The position numbers and the translations under genes are program-made. From Lachnospiraceae bacterium (GTDB taxonomy: Bacteria; Bacillota; Clostridia; Lachnospirales; Lachnospiraceae), in NCBI GenBank assembly GCA_014804785.1, contig JAAUZD010000026.1:195964-259963 (forward strand): a stretch of DNA of 64,000 bases, given 5' to 3'. Shown in pieces: positions 52,382 through 62,081 of this stretch (position 1 is its first letter; each line of letters begins with the position of its first letter). The notes below the pieces were generated by a model. That model saw nothing but the letters and a program-made list of their open reading frames with translations. It ran no database searches and was not told the DNA's origin.

Positions 52382-53563
52382 ATGAAAAAGAAATTATTAA
52401 GTCTCATCCTTGTGGCGTCAATGGCAGCATCCATGCTGGCTGGATGTGGAAGCAAGGACACAACTGAAACTGTTAATGACACACCTGCAGCAGAAGAAGC
52501 AGCTGGCAGTGAAGATGCAGCAGACAGCAACGCATCATCAGGAAATCTCCAGGTAGGTATCGTACTTCCTACAAAGGATGAGCCCAGATGGTTACAGGAT
52601 CAGGCACAGTTTGAAAGCATTTTAGGTGATGCCGGATTTACAAATCAGGTATTATTCAGCCAGGGATCTTCCGCAACTGAAAGAACGAATGTAGAAACAT
52701 TGGTTTCTCAGGGTATTGATGTTCTTATTATCTGTGCACAGGACGCAGCAGCAGCAGCAGCGGCAGTAGAAGAAGCTAAGGCAGAAGGCGTAACCGTTAT
52801 CGCATATGACAGATTGATTACAGGTACAGATGCAGTTGATTATTATGTAACATTCGACAGCTTTTCTGTAGGCGCTGCACAGGGTCAGTATCTGATTGAC
52901 AATGCACCTGCTGGAAGCGGAATTCCTCTTTACTTATATGCAGGCGCTGCAACAGATAACAATGCATTTATTTTCTTTGAAGGTGCATGGAGCGTTCTTC
53001 AGCCTAAGATTGCTGACGGTACATTTGTAATTGCAAACTCTTCTGAAGCAGTTGCATTACAGGATAAGGCAGAACTTACCCGTGATGAAGAAGCAACAAT
53101 CATTGGACAGGTTACAACAGACTGGGATTTCAACGTTGCTAAGTCAAAAGCAGAAGCACATCTGACAGCAGCCAGCGCTGATATGAAGGGTGATGTTGTT
53201 GTACTTGGTCCTAACGATGGTACAGCACGTTCTATCGCAGACGTATTTGCAACAGACAAAGATATAACAAGCTACATCATAACAGGTCAGGACGCTGAAA
53301 TCGCATCCGTTCAGTATGTGATTGATGGCAAGCAGTCTATGACAGTATTTAAGGATACACGTACTCTGGCAGCTGATTCCGTTGCTATGGCAGTATCTGT
53401 CTTAAATGGTGAAACACCGACTACAGACTCAACTTATGACAATGGAGTAATAGAGGTACCTTCTAAGCAGACTGATATCGTAGTTGTAACGCAGGACAAC
53501 GTTAAGTCAGCACTTATCGATTCTGAATACTATGATGCATCAGAATTTACAGGATTAGAATAA
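52382..53563 (+). CDS. xylF: Sugar-binding lipoprotein of the importer (XylF/ChvE-like)
   Basis: This 393-residue protein has a signal peptide with lipobox LAGC (Cys about 21). An acidic Ala/Glu/Asp linker follows, then a type-I periplasmic-binding domain with IAYDRLITGTDAVDYYVTFD, AGAATDNNAFIFFEGAW and ITGQDAEIASVQYV. It is the first gene of the importer unit and has its own promoter. The order binding protein, double ATPase, permease is that of xylFGH, mglBAC and gguAB-chvE. Xylose is suggested by the XylFII-LytS-YesN neighbours, but galactose or arabinose cannot be excluded. Confidence 0.88.
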   Translation: MKKKLLSLILVASMAASMLAGCGSKDTTETVNDTPAAEEAAGSEDAADSNASSGNLQVGIVLPTKDEPRWLQDQAQFESILGDAGFTNQVLFSQGSSATERTNVETLVSQGIDVLIICAQDAAAAAAAVEEAKAEGVTVIAYDRLITGTDAVDYYVTFDSFSVGAAQGQYLIDNAPAGSGIPLYLYAGAATDNNAFIFFEGAWSVLQPKIADGTFVIANSSEAVALQDKAELTRDEEATIIGQVTTDWDFNVAKSKAEAHLTAASADMKGDVVVLGPNDGTARSIADVFATDKDITSYIITGQDAEIASVQYVIDGKQSMTVFKDTRTLAADSVAMAVSVLNGETPTTDSTYDNGVIEVPSKQTDIVVVTQDNVKSALIDSEYYDASEFTGLE

Positions 53564-53594
53564 TTTGTAATTAATAAATAATCAGTGATTTAAG

Positions 53595-53632
53595 AAGGTC
53601 GGCTTTAAATAATAAGGTTTAAAGCCGACCTT
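53595..53632 (+). terminator. Strong stem-loop between xylF-like and xylG-like genes
   Basis: AAGGTCGGCTTTAAA (53595-53609) and TTTAAAGCCGACCTT (53618-53632) form a perfect 15-bp stem with an 8-base loop and a very short T tail. It would protect the xylF mRNA 3' end and limit read-through, so that binding protein exceeds transporter. Confidence 0.8.
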
Positions 53633-53682
53633 TCAATAACAAATGGGTGGAAACATCTTATATTTTGAGAAGGAGGCAGGGC

Positions 53683-55209
53683 ATGAGTGATTATATACTT
53701 GAAATGAGAAATATCACAAAAGTGTTTCCTGGAGTGAAGGCCCTGGACAATGTAAATTTTAAGGTTAAACGTGGGGAAATCCATTGTCTGGTGGGAGAGA
53801 ACGGGGCAGGGAAATCGACATTGATGAAAGTACTGTCCGGCGTATATCATTACGGCACCTATTCGGGAGACATTGTTTATAATGGAGAGGTGCAGCAGTT
53901 TAAATCTATAGCCGACAGCGAAGAAAAGGGAATTGCAATTATTTATCAGGAACTGGCACTTGTTCCCGAGCTTAGTATTTATGAAAATATCTATTTTGGT
54001 CATGAAATCATGAATGGAAGAAGCATTGATTGGAATAAAACAATCGTAAGTGCAACGGAAGTTCTTAAGAAAGTACGGCTTGATGTGGATTCTTCCATGA
54101 AGGTTAAAAATCTTGGAGTAGGTAACCAGCAGCTTGTTGAAATCGCAAAAGCATTGAGTAAAGATGTTAAATTGCTGATTCTGGATGAGCCTACGGCTTC
54201 ACTGAATGAAGATGACAGCATAAATCTGCTGAATCTGATCAAAGAATTGAAAGGGCAGGGAGTTACTTGTATTATGATTTCCCATAAATTGAGGGAAATT
54301 ACAGCAATAGCGGATACCATTACGGTACTTCGTGATGGGGCGACAATCTGTTCCATGGATGCAGCAGAGAGAACTATCACAGAAGCAGAAATTATTAAGC
54401 ATATGGTTGGCAGGGAAATTGACAATATTTATCCGAAAAGAGAAAAGAAAAAAATCGGAGATGTTTGTTTAGAGATAAAGGACTGGACGGTAGAAGATCC
54501 TGTTAAAGGAAAGGAAATTCTACACAACGTAAACTTGAACGTCCGCAAGGGAGAGATTGTGGGTCTTCAAGGTCTGATGGGAGCCGGAAGAACTGAGTTT
54601 GCAATGAGTCTTTTTGGAAATCCTACAGGTTACAAAATTACCAGCGGTGAAATTATACTGGAGGGAGAAAAGGTTTCTTTCAACAAACCGAAAGATGCAA
54701 TTCAAAAGGGAATTGCCTATGTAAGTGAGGATAGAAAAGGAAATGGGCTCGTATTGATACAAGATATTAAATACAATATCAGTATTGCCAATTTGGAGCA
54801 GCTTCAAAGTGGAATAGCTATCAATGAAAATGAAGAAGTTAATGTAGCCAATGGGTATAAAGATTCTATTAATATCAAAGCGCCATCCATTGCACAGAAG
54901 GTTGGAAATCTAAGCGGAGGCAACCAGCAGAAAGTGCAGCTGGCAAAATGGCTGTTCGTAACACCCAAGGTGCTGATTCTTGATGAGCCTACAAGAGGTA
55001 TTGATGTAGGCGCTAAGTATGAAATCTACTCACTTATGAACAGACTAGTAGAGGAAGGAATGAGTATTATCATGATTTCTTCAGAACTCCCGGAAGTACT
55101 GGGAATGAGTGACAGACTTTATGTTATGTCAAGCGGAACGATTACCGGTGAATTATCAAGTGAGGACGCGGACGAAAATAAAGTCATGGCAATGGCTATT
55201 AAATCATAG
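53683..55209 (+). CDS. xylG: ABC sugar importer ATPase with two ABC domains (XylG/MglA type)
   Basis: This 508-residue protein is a tandem duplication of ABC domains. The first has Walker A GENGAGKST (about 37-45) and LILDEPTASL. The second has the usual degenerate P-loop GLMGAGRTE, signature LSGGNQQKVQLAKW and LILDEPTRGIDVGAKYEI. It energises the permease encoded next, 11 bp downstream. AAGGAGG lies 7 bases before the ATG at 53683. This two-domain ATPase is diagnostic of the CUT2 monosaccharide importer class. Confidence 0.94.
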   Translation: MSDYILEMRNITKVFPGVKALDNVNFKVKRGEIHCLVGENGAGKSTLMKVLSGVYHYGTYSGDIVYNGEVQQFKSIADSEEKGIAIIYQELALVPELSIYENIYFGHEIMNGRSIDWNKTIVSATEVLKKVRLDVDSSMKVKNLGVGNQQLVEIAKALSKDVKLLILDEPTASLNEDDSINLLNLIKELKGQGVTCIMISHKLREITAIADTITVLRDGATICSMDAAERTITEAEIIKHMVGREIDNIYPKREKKKIGDVCLEIKDWTVEDPVKGKEILHNVNLNVRKGEIVGLQGLMGAGRTEFAMSLFGNPTGYKITSGEIILEGEKVSFNKPKDAIQKGIAYVSEDRKGNGLVLIQDIKYNISIANLEQLQSGIAINENEEVNVANGYKDSINIKAPSIAQKVGNLSGGNQQKVQLAKWLFVTPKVLILDEPTRGIDVGAKYEIYSLMNRLVEEGMSIIMISSELPEVLGMSDRLYVMSSGTITGELSSEDADENKVMAMAIKS

Positions 55210-55220
55210 GAGGTTGCAAA

Positions 55221-56417
55221 ATGGAAAACATAAGTAAAAAAGAAGGACTCGGACAGGAGATTTTCGGTCTGATTAAAACGAACATCACAGACTACATGAT
55301 GTACATAGTGCTTGTTCTGATAATGGGAATTTTTACATGGACGACAAAAGGAGCTTTTATTCAAGGGAGGAATATTTCAAATCTGATTAATCAGGTGGGA
55401 TATGTTGCAATCCTGGCAATAGGAATGACGCTGATTCTGATTCTTAAACATATTGATCTTGCTGTGGGATATGTGGCTGGTACATGCGGTGCAATAGCAG
55501 CAATATTAATGACGAAGCTGGGGATGAATGAGTGGATTGCAATTTTGGTTGTTCTTGTGATTGGTCTTTTGATTGGTATGTATCAGGGACTTCTGGTAAC
55601 CAGAGTAGGGGTGCCGGCATTTGTTACGACACTAGCAGGACAATTTATGTTCCGTGGTTTTCTGAATCTGTCATTAAAAACGGGTACAATTATTATTCCG
55701 AATGCAGGATTTAACGCATTATCCAATGGCTTTATTCCGGACATTCCAGGGCTGAATTTGGAATTTCACGTTCTTACATTGCTGATTGGTGTTGTGGCAG
55801 TTATTTTAACCATATTTTCACAGATTAAAGCTAGAAAAAATAAACAAAAGTATAACTTTAAAGTAACTTCAACACCTGTGTTTGTTTTTGGACTCGTAGT
55901 TGTATCAGTGATTATTATGGCAATCATATGGGTTCTTGCAAACTATAGCGGTATTCCTTGGACGGCTGTAATCGTTGGAGTAGTTTTATTTGTTTACAAT
56001 TATATGCTGAACAAAACAAGGCTGGGAAGATATATTTATGGTATTGGAGGTAATGACCAAGCAGCTGAACTTTCGGGTATAGATGTTAAGAAAGTGACCC
56101 TTTTTGCATTCTGCTCCATGGGAGTTCTCTCCGCACTTGCTGGTATCTTGTACGCTTCCAGATTAAAATCTGCAACGCCGACAGCTGGTGAAGGATTTGA
56201 GTTGGATGCGATTGCTTCTGCATATATTGGCGGTACTGCAGTTAGTGGTGGTGTCGGAAAAGTTACAAACACGATTATCGGTGCACTTATTATGATGTCA
56301 TTGACAAGTGGCATGAACCTGATGGGCGTGGATAATTCGTATCAGTACATAGTGAAAGGAATCATTTTTATCATAGCTGTTGCATTTGATGTAAGAGTAC
56401 GTTCCAAAGCAAAATAA
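55221..56417 (+). CDS. xylH: ABC sugar importer permease (XylH/MglC type)
   Basis: This 398-residue protein has about ten to eleven membrane helices. It contains the CUT2 permease features AGTCGAIAAILMTKLGMNEW, GVPAFVTTLAGQFMFRGFLN, YGIGGNDQAAELSGIDVKKV (the ATPase-contact loop) and GGTAVSGGVGKVTNTIIGAL. The insertion of a long loop in the centre (about 195-235) is typical of XylH rather than RbsC. It ends the importer unit and is followed 33 bp later by a chemoreceptor gene. Confidence 0.93.
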   Translation: MENISKKEGLGQEIFGLIKTNITDYMMYIVLVLIMGIFTWTTKGAFIQGRNISNLINQVGYVAILAIGMTLILILKHIDLAVGYVAGTCGAIAAILMTKLGMNEWIAILVVLVIGLLIGMYQGLLVTRVGVPAFVTTLAGQFMFRGFLNLSLKTGTIIIPNAGFNALSNGFIPDIPGLNLEFHVLTLLIGVVAVILTIFSQIKARKNKQKYNFKVTSTPVFVFGLVVVSVIIMAIIWVLANYSGIPWTAVIVGVVLFVYNYMLNKTRLGRYIYGIGGNDQAAELSGIDVKKVTLFAFCSMGVLSALAGILYASRLKSATPTAGEGFELDAIASAYIGGTAVSGGVGKVTNTIIGALIMMSLTSGMNLMGVDNSYQYIVKGIIFIIAVAFDVRVRSKAK

Positions 56418-56450
56418 GCATTGTGCATTATATGTTGGAGAGGAAGTGGA

Positions 56451-58589
56451 ATGAAAAAGTTACCTAAAGGCAAAGAGACCAAAAAAGGTGTAACAAAGAT
56501 AAAGACTGTAAAAGAAGCAAAGAATAGAAAAAATGTAATGGGAATTAGGGCAAAGCTGCTTTTGGCTTTTGCCCTTCCTGTGTTTTTTGTCATTTTACTG
56601 GGAGTTGTCACTTACAGCCAGACAGCTGACTCCCTGGAAAAGCACTATAAGGAATCAACTATGCAGATTCTGGGGAAAACTTCGGATTACATGGAAATTC
56701 TTCTGTTGGAAGTGGAAACGATTGCTTATGACTTATCCCAGGATACGGATCTGGTCTCCTATTTTAGCGGTACGCCGGAGGAAGGTGTAGATTTTGATTA
56801 TGTAGATAGGAAAATGAATTCCTATCTGGGGACAAATGAATATGTAGAGAGCGGATACTTCATTGCAATTAATGGAAATGATCACATCAGCACGAATCAG
56901 GAGATATCATTTGATGGAGATGCGTACGCAAAATTCGTTGATTCTCATGATTACGTAGAGATTATGGCAAGAAATCGTAAGGCTTGGCTGGGTGAAAGTG
57001 ATTTTTTATCTCAATATAGGCAAGAACCGGAGAATCCTTATGATAATCGTAAGATGACGATTGTGCGGCGTGTGGACAATGTATTGACGGGACAGGATAT
57101 TGGTTTTATTATCCTGGAGGTCAGAAGCAGCGTTATGGATAAGCAGCTGGAAGAAATCAATCTGGGAGATAACAGTACGGTAGTAATTATTGCACAGGAC
57201 AATACGGAACTGGCAAAGCCGGAAGATTATCCGGCGACCTTGGAGGAAAAAATCATTACATCAGGGAATGCTTATCAGAAAATGCAGCAGAGTGTCGACA
57301 AATCAGGTTCCTTTAATTTGATATACAGAGGACAGGAATACTGGATGTGCTACTATTATGTAGGTGATCTTGGCAACAGCATTGTAGGCTTGATTCCCAA
57401 GGCAACCATGATGGAGCAGGCAAATGATATCAGAACGAACACAATAATGATTGTCGCTATTCTAACGGTCATTATGGCAGTTCTTGCAACATTAATGGCA
57501 TTGAGTATCGGAAAAAATATCCAGAATATCATGGTAGGGGTGCAGCAGGCATCAAGGGGAGACCTTACGGTAGAAATCAAAACAAAAAGTAAGGATGAAT
57601 TTGCGACATTGTGCGGCGGAATTAATGATATGGTTGCAGCAGTAGGAGAATTAATTGCCAAGGTATCGGAAGGTGCCGGACAGGTGGATCTTGCAGTGAA
57701 TAAAGTTGGTGAGATGAATACCCGTGTGTGTGAGGTGACCGAAGGTATATCCAGCGCTATCTTGCAGATTCATGGCGGAGCAGAGTGCCAGAAAGAGGGC
57801 GCAAAAAATTGTCTGGATAATATGGATGATTTAGCAGACAAGATTACCTGTGTAGCAGAAAATACAGAAGAAATGCAGAAGATATCGAACAGTGTCAAAG
57901 GATTGGTAAGTTCTGGAATTGGAATTATGGATGAATTAAATACCACTTCAGAAATGACCAATAAAAGCCTAAATGAGATCGTGAGGGAACTTGAAGATCT
58001 TGGAACGGCAGTTGGAGATATAAATAAGATTATTCAGGTTATATCGGAGATTGCGGATCAGACGAATCTTTTGTCTTTAAATGCAAGCATTGAAGCGGCG
58101 AGAGCAGGAGAGGCAGGCAAAGGTTTTGCGGTAGTGGCAGGAGAGGTAAAGAACCTTGCAGATCAATCATTGAAGGCGGCAGTCCAAATCCAGAGGATCA
58201 TCAGTGAAGTTGAAAGCTTCAGCACGGCTGTCCGGCAGCATGCAGAACAAACCGGAGACGCCCTGGAGTCCCAGAAACTTGCGGTCAGCAATGCAGTAGG
58301 TGCATTTAGCGATATGGACAATCATCTGGAACAGCTAGCTGAAAATATTGATGGCATCGTGGTGGAGACGCAGGCAATTTTGCATGCGAAAGATGCCACA
58401 TTAGGCGCGATACAATCTATTTCCCTTATTATTGAACAGAACACAGAAGTAACTACGAACATTGGGGGAGATGTTGAGAAACAGAAAAAGCAGGTTGAGG
58501 AGCTTGCTCTTTGCGCGGATAATCTGTTGGCGGTATCTAATCAGTTAAAAGTAGCGGTCAGTTCATTTAAAACTGAAAGGACCAGGTAA
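56451..58589 (+). CDS. Methyl-accepting chemotaxis protein linked to the sugar importer
   Basis: This 712-residue transducer has a basic 30-residue N-terminus, a first helix (about 34-56) and a large outer ligand domain of about 270 residues (dCACHE-like). A second helix (about 326-349), HAMP and a signalling domain with hairpin tip [20 protein letters not shown] complete it. The position after xylFGH-like genes suggests taxis towards the imported sugar, either directly or through a sugar-bound lipoprotein. The ATG at 56451 follows GAGAGGAAG. Confidence 0.9.
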   Translation: MKKLPKGKETKKGVTKIKTVKEAKNRKNVMGIRAKLLLAFALPVFFVILLGVVTYSQTADSLEKHYKESTMQILGKTSDYMEILLLEVETIAYDLSQDTDLVSYFSGTPEEGVDFDYVDRKMNSYLGTNEYVESGYFIAINGNDHISTNQEISFDGDAYAKFVDSHDYVEIMARNRKAWLGESDFLSQYRQEPENPYDNRKMTIVRRVDNVLTGQDIGFIILEVRSSVMDKQLEEINLGDNSTVVIIAQDNTELAKPEDYPATLEEKIITSGNAYQKMQQSVDKSGSFNLIYRGQEYWMCYYYVGDLGNSIVGLIPKATMMEQANDIRTNTIMIVAILTVIMAVLATLMALSIGKNIQNIMVGVQQASRGDLTVEIKTKSKDEFATLCGGINDMVAAVGELIAKVSEGAGQVDLAVNKVGEMNTRVCEVTEGISSAILQIHGGAECQKEGAKNCLDNMDDLADKITCVAENTEEMQKISNSVKGLVSSGIGIMDELNTTSEMTNKSLNEIVRELEDLGTAVGDINKIIQVISEIADQTNLLSLNASIEAARAGEAGKGFAVVAGEVKNLADQSLKAAVQIQRIISEVESFSTAVRQHAEQTGDALESQKLAVSNAVGAFSDMDNHLEQLAENIDGIVVETQAILHAKDATLGAIQSISLIIEQNTEVTTNIGGDVEKQKKQVEELALCADNLLAVSNQLKVAVSSFKTERTR

Positions 58590-58600
58590 GGTGGTTAAGG

Positions 58601-58798
58601 ATGAATGATATAGACGAAGTAATTAAAATGCTGGATTCAATGACAGAAGCAGGGGTCAGCCGGATAAAAGTCGATTCATCAGATTCTGTTGAGAGCGGAA
58701 AAATACAGAAGGCATATCATCATGGAAGATGTGATGTGGGAAGTCCCTTTGCCACAGGAAAGCTTTTTGACTTGAAAGAAGAAATTGAAAATGAATGA
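58601..58798 (+). CDS. Small acidic protein of unknown function downstream of the chemoreceptor
   Basis: This 65-residue soluble protein begins MNDIDEVIKMLDSMTEAGVS and ends DLKEEIENE. It lies 11 bp after the chemoreceptor stop, has a short AAGG ribosome-binding region and is followed at once by a strong terminator, so it closes the operon. I do not recognise a domain. The position suggests a partner of the chemoreceptor or the importer, but nothing in the sequence proves it. Confidence 0.7.
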   Translation: MNDIDEVIKMLDSMTEAGVSRIKVDSSDSVESGKIQKAYHHGRCDVGSPFATGKLFDLKEEIENE

Positions 58799-58799
58799 G

Positions 58800-58843
58800 A
58801 TACAGACCCGGGCATTTTAGAAATGTTCCGGGTCTGTATTTTT
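58800..58843 (+). terminator. Intrinsic terminator of the sugar-sensing/taxis operon
   Basis: ATACAGACCCGG (58800-58811) and CCGGGTCTGTAT (58828-58839) form a perfect 12-bp stem, followed by TTTT. Confidence 0.92.
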
Positions 58844-58860
58844 AAGGAACGCTGATTTGA

Positions 58861-59361
58861 TCAGAGCATCCGTCTGATTTCACCGCATCCGATTTTGTCA
58901 CCGGAATCGCCGGAGGGCTGCGAAGTAAAATCATCGCGGTTAGAATGAATGATGACAGATTTTCCAATAATTTCTTCTATGGTAAAGCGTTTATCATAAA
59001 ACGCAGACCAGGCATAGCCCTGATTGCCCAGAAGGGGAAGCAGGTCGCCGGTGTGTTCTGGATGAGACTGGTCTGTAGGATTATAGTGACTGCCTGTTTT
59101 ATCAAAGTTGCCGGAGCAGTCACCAAATTCGTGGATGTGCATCGCATAAAAATTGGAAGAGCCCTGCCCGGCTATATTTGGAAGTCCAAATATTTCTGCT
59201 TCTACGAGGACTCCGCCGTAAGAAGTACGGTAAAATTTGACGAGTCCCGAAAGTCTGGGATGAGAAGCATTTCCGGTGATCCAGGCGGCTGCATCGGGAC
59301 GTTCATAAGTCAGCAGTTCTAAAAATGAAATTCGGGGCGTAATCTGATTGGAATACATCAT
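58861..59361 (-). CDS. Cu/Zn superoxide dismutase-like protein without signal peptide
   Basis: This 166-residue protein has the SodC core: metal histidines in MHIHEFGDC (about 73-81), GSHYNP (about 89-94), HPEHTGDLLPLLGN (about 99-112) and VIIHSNRDDF (about 136-145). Two cysteines (GDC and GCGEI) match the usual intrasubunit disulfide. Classical SodC enzymes dismutate superoxide and are exported; here there is no signal peptide, and the N-terminus is soluble (MMYSNQITPRIS). It would act in the cytosol or have another role. An AGGAA ribosome-binding region precedes the start. The 59361 and 59358 ATGs are both possible. Confidence 0.85.
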   Translation of the reverse strand: MMYSNQITPRISFLELLTYERPDAAAWITGNASHPRLSGLVKFYRTSYGGVLVEAEIFGLPNIAGQGSSNFYAMHIHEFGDCSGNFDKTGSHYNPTDQSHPEHTGDLLPLLGNQGYAWSAFYDKRFTIEEIIGKSVIIHSNRDDFTSQPSGDSGDKIGCGEIRRML

Positions 59362-59478
59362 AAATTTCCTGTTTCTTTTTGCATTATAATATGCTTATAA
59401 ATTTTTAAGATGCATAAATCTGGTAAATGTAGTATAGTAATATTGAAATTTCAAAGAATATTTTATGGAGGAGAAGAA

Positions 59479-60363
59479 ATGGCTTTTTGCATTATTACAG
59501 ACTCAGCTTCAGATGTACCGGAAAGTGTCATCAAGGAATATGATTTACATGTGATGCCTACTCCTGTTACGATAGAGGGGAAAGACTATTTTGACGGGGA
59601 GACGATTTTCCCCGACCAGTTTTATGAGATACAGGCTTCAGGTAAGGATATTAAAACCTATCATATAAGTCAATACATGTTTCAGGAGCATTTCCTGCCC
59701 TTTGCACAAAGGGGAGACGAGGTACTGTATTTATGTTTTTCCACGGGCATAGCAGGAACTTTCAATGCGGCAAAGCTGGCATATGAGGAGATACAGGAGG
59801 AGTATTCTGATTTTAAACTCACCATTATTGATACCAAATGTGCCTCAGTGGGATATGGACTGGCGGTGGAAAGGGTACTGCGTATGCAGAAAAATGGCGC
59901 GCCGAAAGAACTTTTGATTGAAGCAGCGCAGTTCTTCTGCGAACACATGGAGCATGCCGTTACCGTTATGGAACTGGAATATCTGTTCAAGGGAGGAAGA
60001 CTTAGCAGGACTTCTTTTCTGGCGGGCACAGTGCTGGACATTAAGCCGATTATCATAGTGGATGAAAATGGTTCTTTAAAGGCGGTTGAGAAAGTCCGGG
60101 GCTGGAAAAAGGCGCAGAAGAGAATTCTCGATATGGTAGGCGAAAAGGGAAAAGATCTGGAAAATCAAGTGGTAGGCGTCTGCTACGGCACGGACAAAGA
60201 AGCCTATGAATACATTAAAAAAGAACTTGCGGACAGATATCATGTAAAGGGAATTTTGGAAGGAAGGGTAGGGTGCGCAATCGGTGCCCACACAGGTCCT
60301 GGTATTTTGGGAATCGTATTCCTGAATGAAACCAATGAGAAATATGAAGCTTATCTGAAGTAA
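59479..60363 (+). CDS. DegV-family fatty-acid-binding protein
   Basis: This 294-residue protein has the DegV start ITDSASDVPESVIKEYDLHV (about 5-24), the middle YLCFSTGIAGTFNAAKLA and MELEYLFKGGRLSRTSFLAG. DegV/FakB proteins bind a fatty acid that FakA phosphorylates for lipid synthesis. FakA is not encoded here. GGAGGAG lies 5 bases before the ATG at 59479. It is 11 bp upstream of the SufC-like gene and may be co-transcribed with it. Confidence 0.92.
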   Translation: MAFCIITDSASDVPESVIKEYDLHVMPTPVTIEGKDYFDGETIFPDQFYEIQASGKDIKTYHISQYMFQEHFLPFAQRGDEVLYLCFSTGIAGTFNAAKLAYEEIQEEYSDFKLTIIDTKCASVGYGLAVERVLRMQKNGAPKELLIEAAQFFCEHMEHAVTVMELEYLFKGGRLSRTSFLAGTVLDIKPIIIVDENGSLKAVEKVRGWKKAQKRILDMVGEKGKDLENQVVGVCYGTDKEAYEYIKKELADRYHVKGILEGRVGCAIGAHTGPGILGIVFLNETNEKYEAYLK

Positions 60364-60374
60364 AGGGGACGAAT

Positions 60375-61106
60375 ATGCTGGAAGTAAAAAATCTTGTTTT
60401 TCACCCACTGGATAATGGGGTGGAAAAAAGCATTATAGAGGATATCAGTTTTAAAGTTGAAGATGGCGAAATGCTGGTTATCACAGGACCTAATGGCGGC
60501 GGAAAGTCCACTCTTGCAAAACTACTCATGGGGATAGAAACTGCGGACAGCGGAACAATTCTGATGGACGGCACGGATATCACCAGATATAGCATTGCGC
60601 AGCGCGCCAATGCGGGAATCGGCTTTGCTTTTCAGCAGCCTCCCAGATTTAAGGGAATGACGGTAAAAAGACTGCTTTCTCTGGCAGCAGGATATGAAAT
60701 GCCGGAGAACAAATGCTGTGATTATTTGAGTGGTGTGGGGCTTTGTGCCAGAGAATATCTGGATCGGGAAGTGGATAATACCCTCTCAGGTGGAGAAATG
60801 AAGCGTCTGGAGATAGCCACGGTTCTGGCAAAACCCCATAAGCTTTGTATTTTTGATGAGCCGGAAGCAGGAATCGACTTGTGGAGCTTTTCTATGTTGG
60901 TGAAACAGTTTGAACAGCTTCATAAGAATAAAAAGGAAAGCCTGATTCTGATTTCCCATCAGGAGAGGATCATTCAGATGGCAGACCGGATCATGGTGGT
61001 CAGAGACGGAAAGATCACGGCCCTTGATGAGAGGGAAAAGGTGCTGCCGAATCTGGTGAATGAGGACACCGGCTGTGTTTGTATGAATCCCGACCATAAT
61101 GCGTAG
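60375..61106 (+). CDS. sufC: SufC-like ABC ATPase of Fe-S cluster assembly
   Basis: This 243-residue ATPase has Walker A GPNGGGKST (about 39-47), Q-loop FQQPPRFKGM typical of SufC, signature LSGGEMKRLEIA (about 138-149) and Walker B LCIFDEPEAGID. It drives the scaffold protein encoded next. Unlike full suf operons, no SufS, SufU or second scaffold is present, so this is the minimal SufBC (SmsCB) type known in archaea and anaerobes. Its stop overlaps an upstream in-frame ATG of the next gene. Confidence 0.88.
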   Translation: MLEVKNLVFHPLDNGVEKSIIEDISFKVEDGEMLVITGPNGGGKSTLAKLLMGIETADSGTILMDGTDITRYSIAQRANAGIGFAFQQPPRFKGMTVKRLLSLAAGYEMPENKCCDYLSGVGLCAREYLDREVDNTLSGGEMKRLEIATVLAKPHKLCIFDEPEAGIDLWSFSMLVKQFEQLHKNKKESLILISHQERIIQMADRIMVVRDGKITALDEREKVLPNLVNEDTGCVCMNPDHNA

Positions 61107-61131
61107 GTCGCCTCAAGAAAGGAAGATAAAA

Positions 61132-62058
61132 GTGGCAAATATAGATCAGATAACAGCGTCTGTTTTAGAGAAGATAGACAGTGAGGGTTTTAAGCAGGAG
61201 GGCGCTTACAATCTCAGATATAATGGATATTCCCTGTGTCATGGAAATACCGAGCATATTACGATTAAACGCAAGGAAGACAAACAGGGAATCGATGTTT
61301 ATATAAGCGGTGAAACGAAAGGCGAGCAGGTACATATTCCTGTGGTTGTCGCCGTTTCAGGAATGACGGATGAAGTATACAATGACTTTTATATTGAGGA
61401 TGGAGCTCAGGTGACGATTATTGCAGGCTGCGGCATTCATAATAGCGGGTGCAATGACAGCCGTCACGACGGAATCCACACCTTTCACGTTGGAAAAAAT
61501 GCTAATGTGCGTTATGAGGAAAAGCACTACGGTGAAGGAGAGGGAACCGGAGCCAGAATTTTAAATCCGGTGACAAAGATCATTATGGAAGAGGCCTCGG
61601 TCTTTACTCTTGACACTGCCCAGATCAAAGGGGTGGATTCTACAAAGCGTGAGACGGAGGTCATAATGGGAGAGGATGCGAAGCTGTTCGTGGTGGAGAA
61701 GCTCATGACCCACGATAAGCAAAGTGCAGTTTCCAATATGGATATTTATCTGAATGGAAAAGGCAGTTCTGCGCAGATTACATCCCGCTCTGTAGCGAGA
61801 GGGGAGTCAAAGCAGGTCTTCCATCCGAAAGCTATCGGAAATGCACTGTGCCATGCGCATATTCAGTGCGATTCCATCATCATGGATAAGGCGCAGGTGT
61901 GTTCTATTCCTGAAATTGACGCAAAGCATGTGGATGCAGCAATCATACATGAGGCGGCAATCGGAAGGATCAATAATGAGCAGCTGATCAAACTCAATAC
62001 CTTTGGACTTAATGAGGAAGAGGCGGAAGCTGTTATTATCGAGAACTTTTTAAATTAA
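61132..62058 (+). CDS. sufB: SufB/SufD-family Fe-S scaffold protein (minimal form)
   Basis: This 308-residue protein matches the SufB/D beta-helix core: GEQVHIPVVVAVSG, the repetitive beta region with CGIHNSGCNDSRHDG, and the conserved C-terminal PEIDAKHVDAAIIHEAAIGRI (about 271-291). SufB proteins are usually over 450 residues; this short form is typical of minimal SmsB. Clusters would be built on it and passed to apo-proteins. I chose the GTG at 61132 for its AAAGGAAG site; an ATG at 61099 overlaps the sufC stop and is also possible. Confidence 0.87.
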   Translation: MANIDQITASVLEKIDSEGFKQEGAYNLRYNGYSLCHGNTEHITIKRKEDKQGIDVYISGETKGEQVHIPVVVAVSGMTDEVYNDFYIEDGAQVTIIAGCGIHNSGCNDSRHDGIHTFHVGKNANVRYEEKHYGEGEGTGARILNPVTKIIMEEASVFTLDTAQIKGVDSTKRETEVIMGEDAKLFVVEKLMTHDKQSAVSNMDIYLNGKGSSAQITSRSVARGESKQVFHPKAIGNALCHAHIQCDSIIMDKAQVCSIPEIDAKHVDAAIIHEAAIGRINNEQLIKLNTFGLNEEEAEAVIIENFLN

Positions 62059-62081
62059 GAAAATCCATATAAGGATGATAG

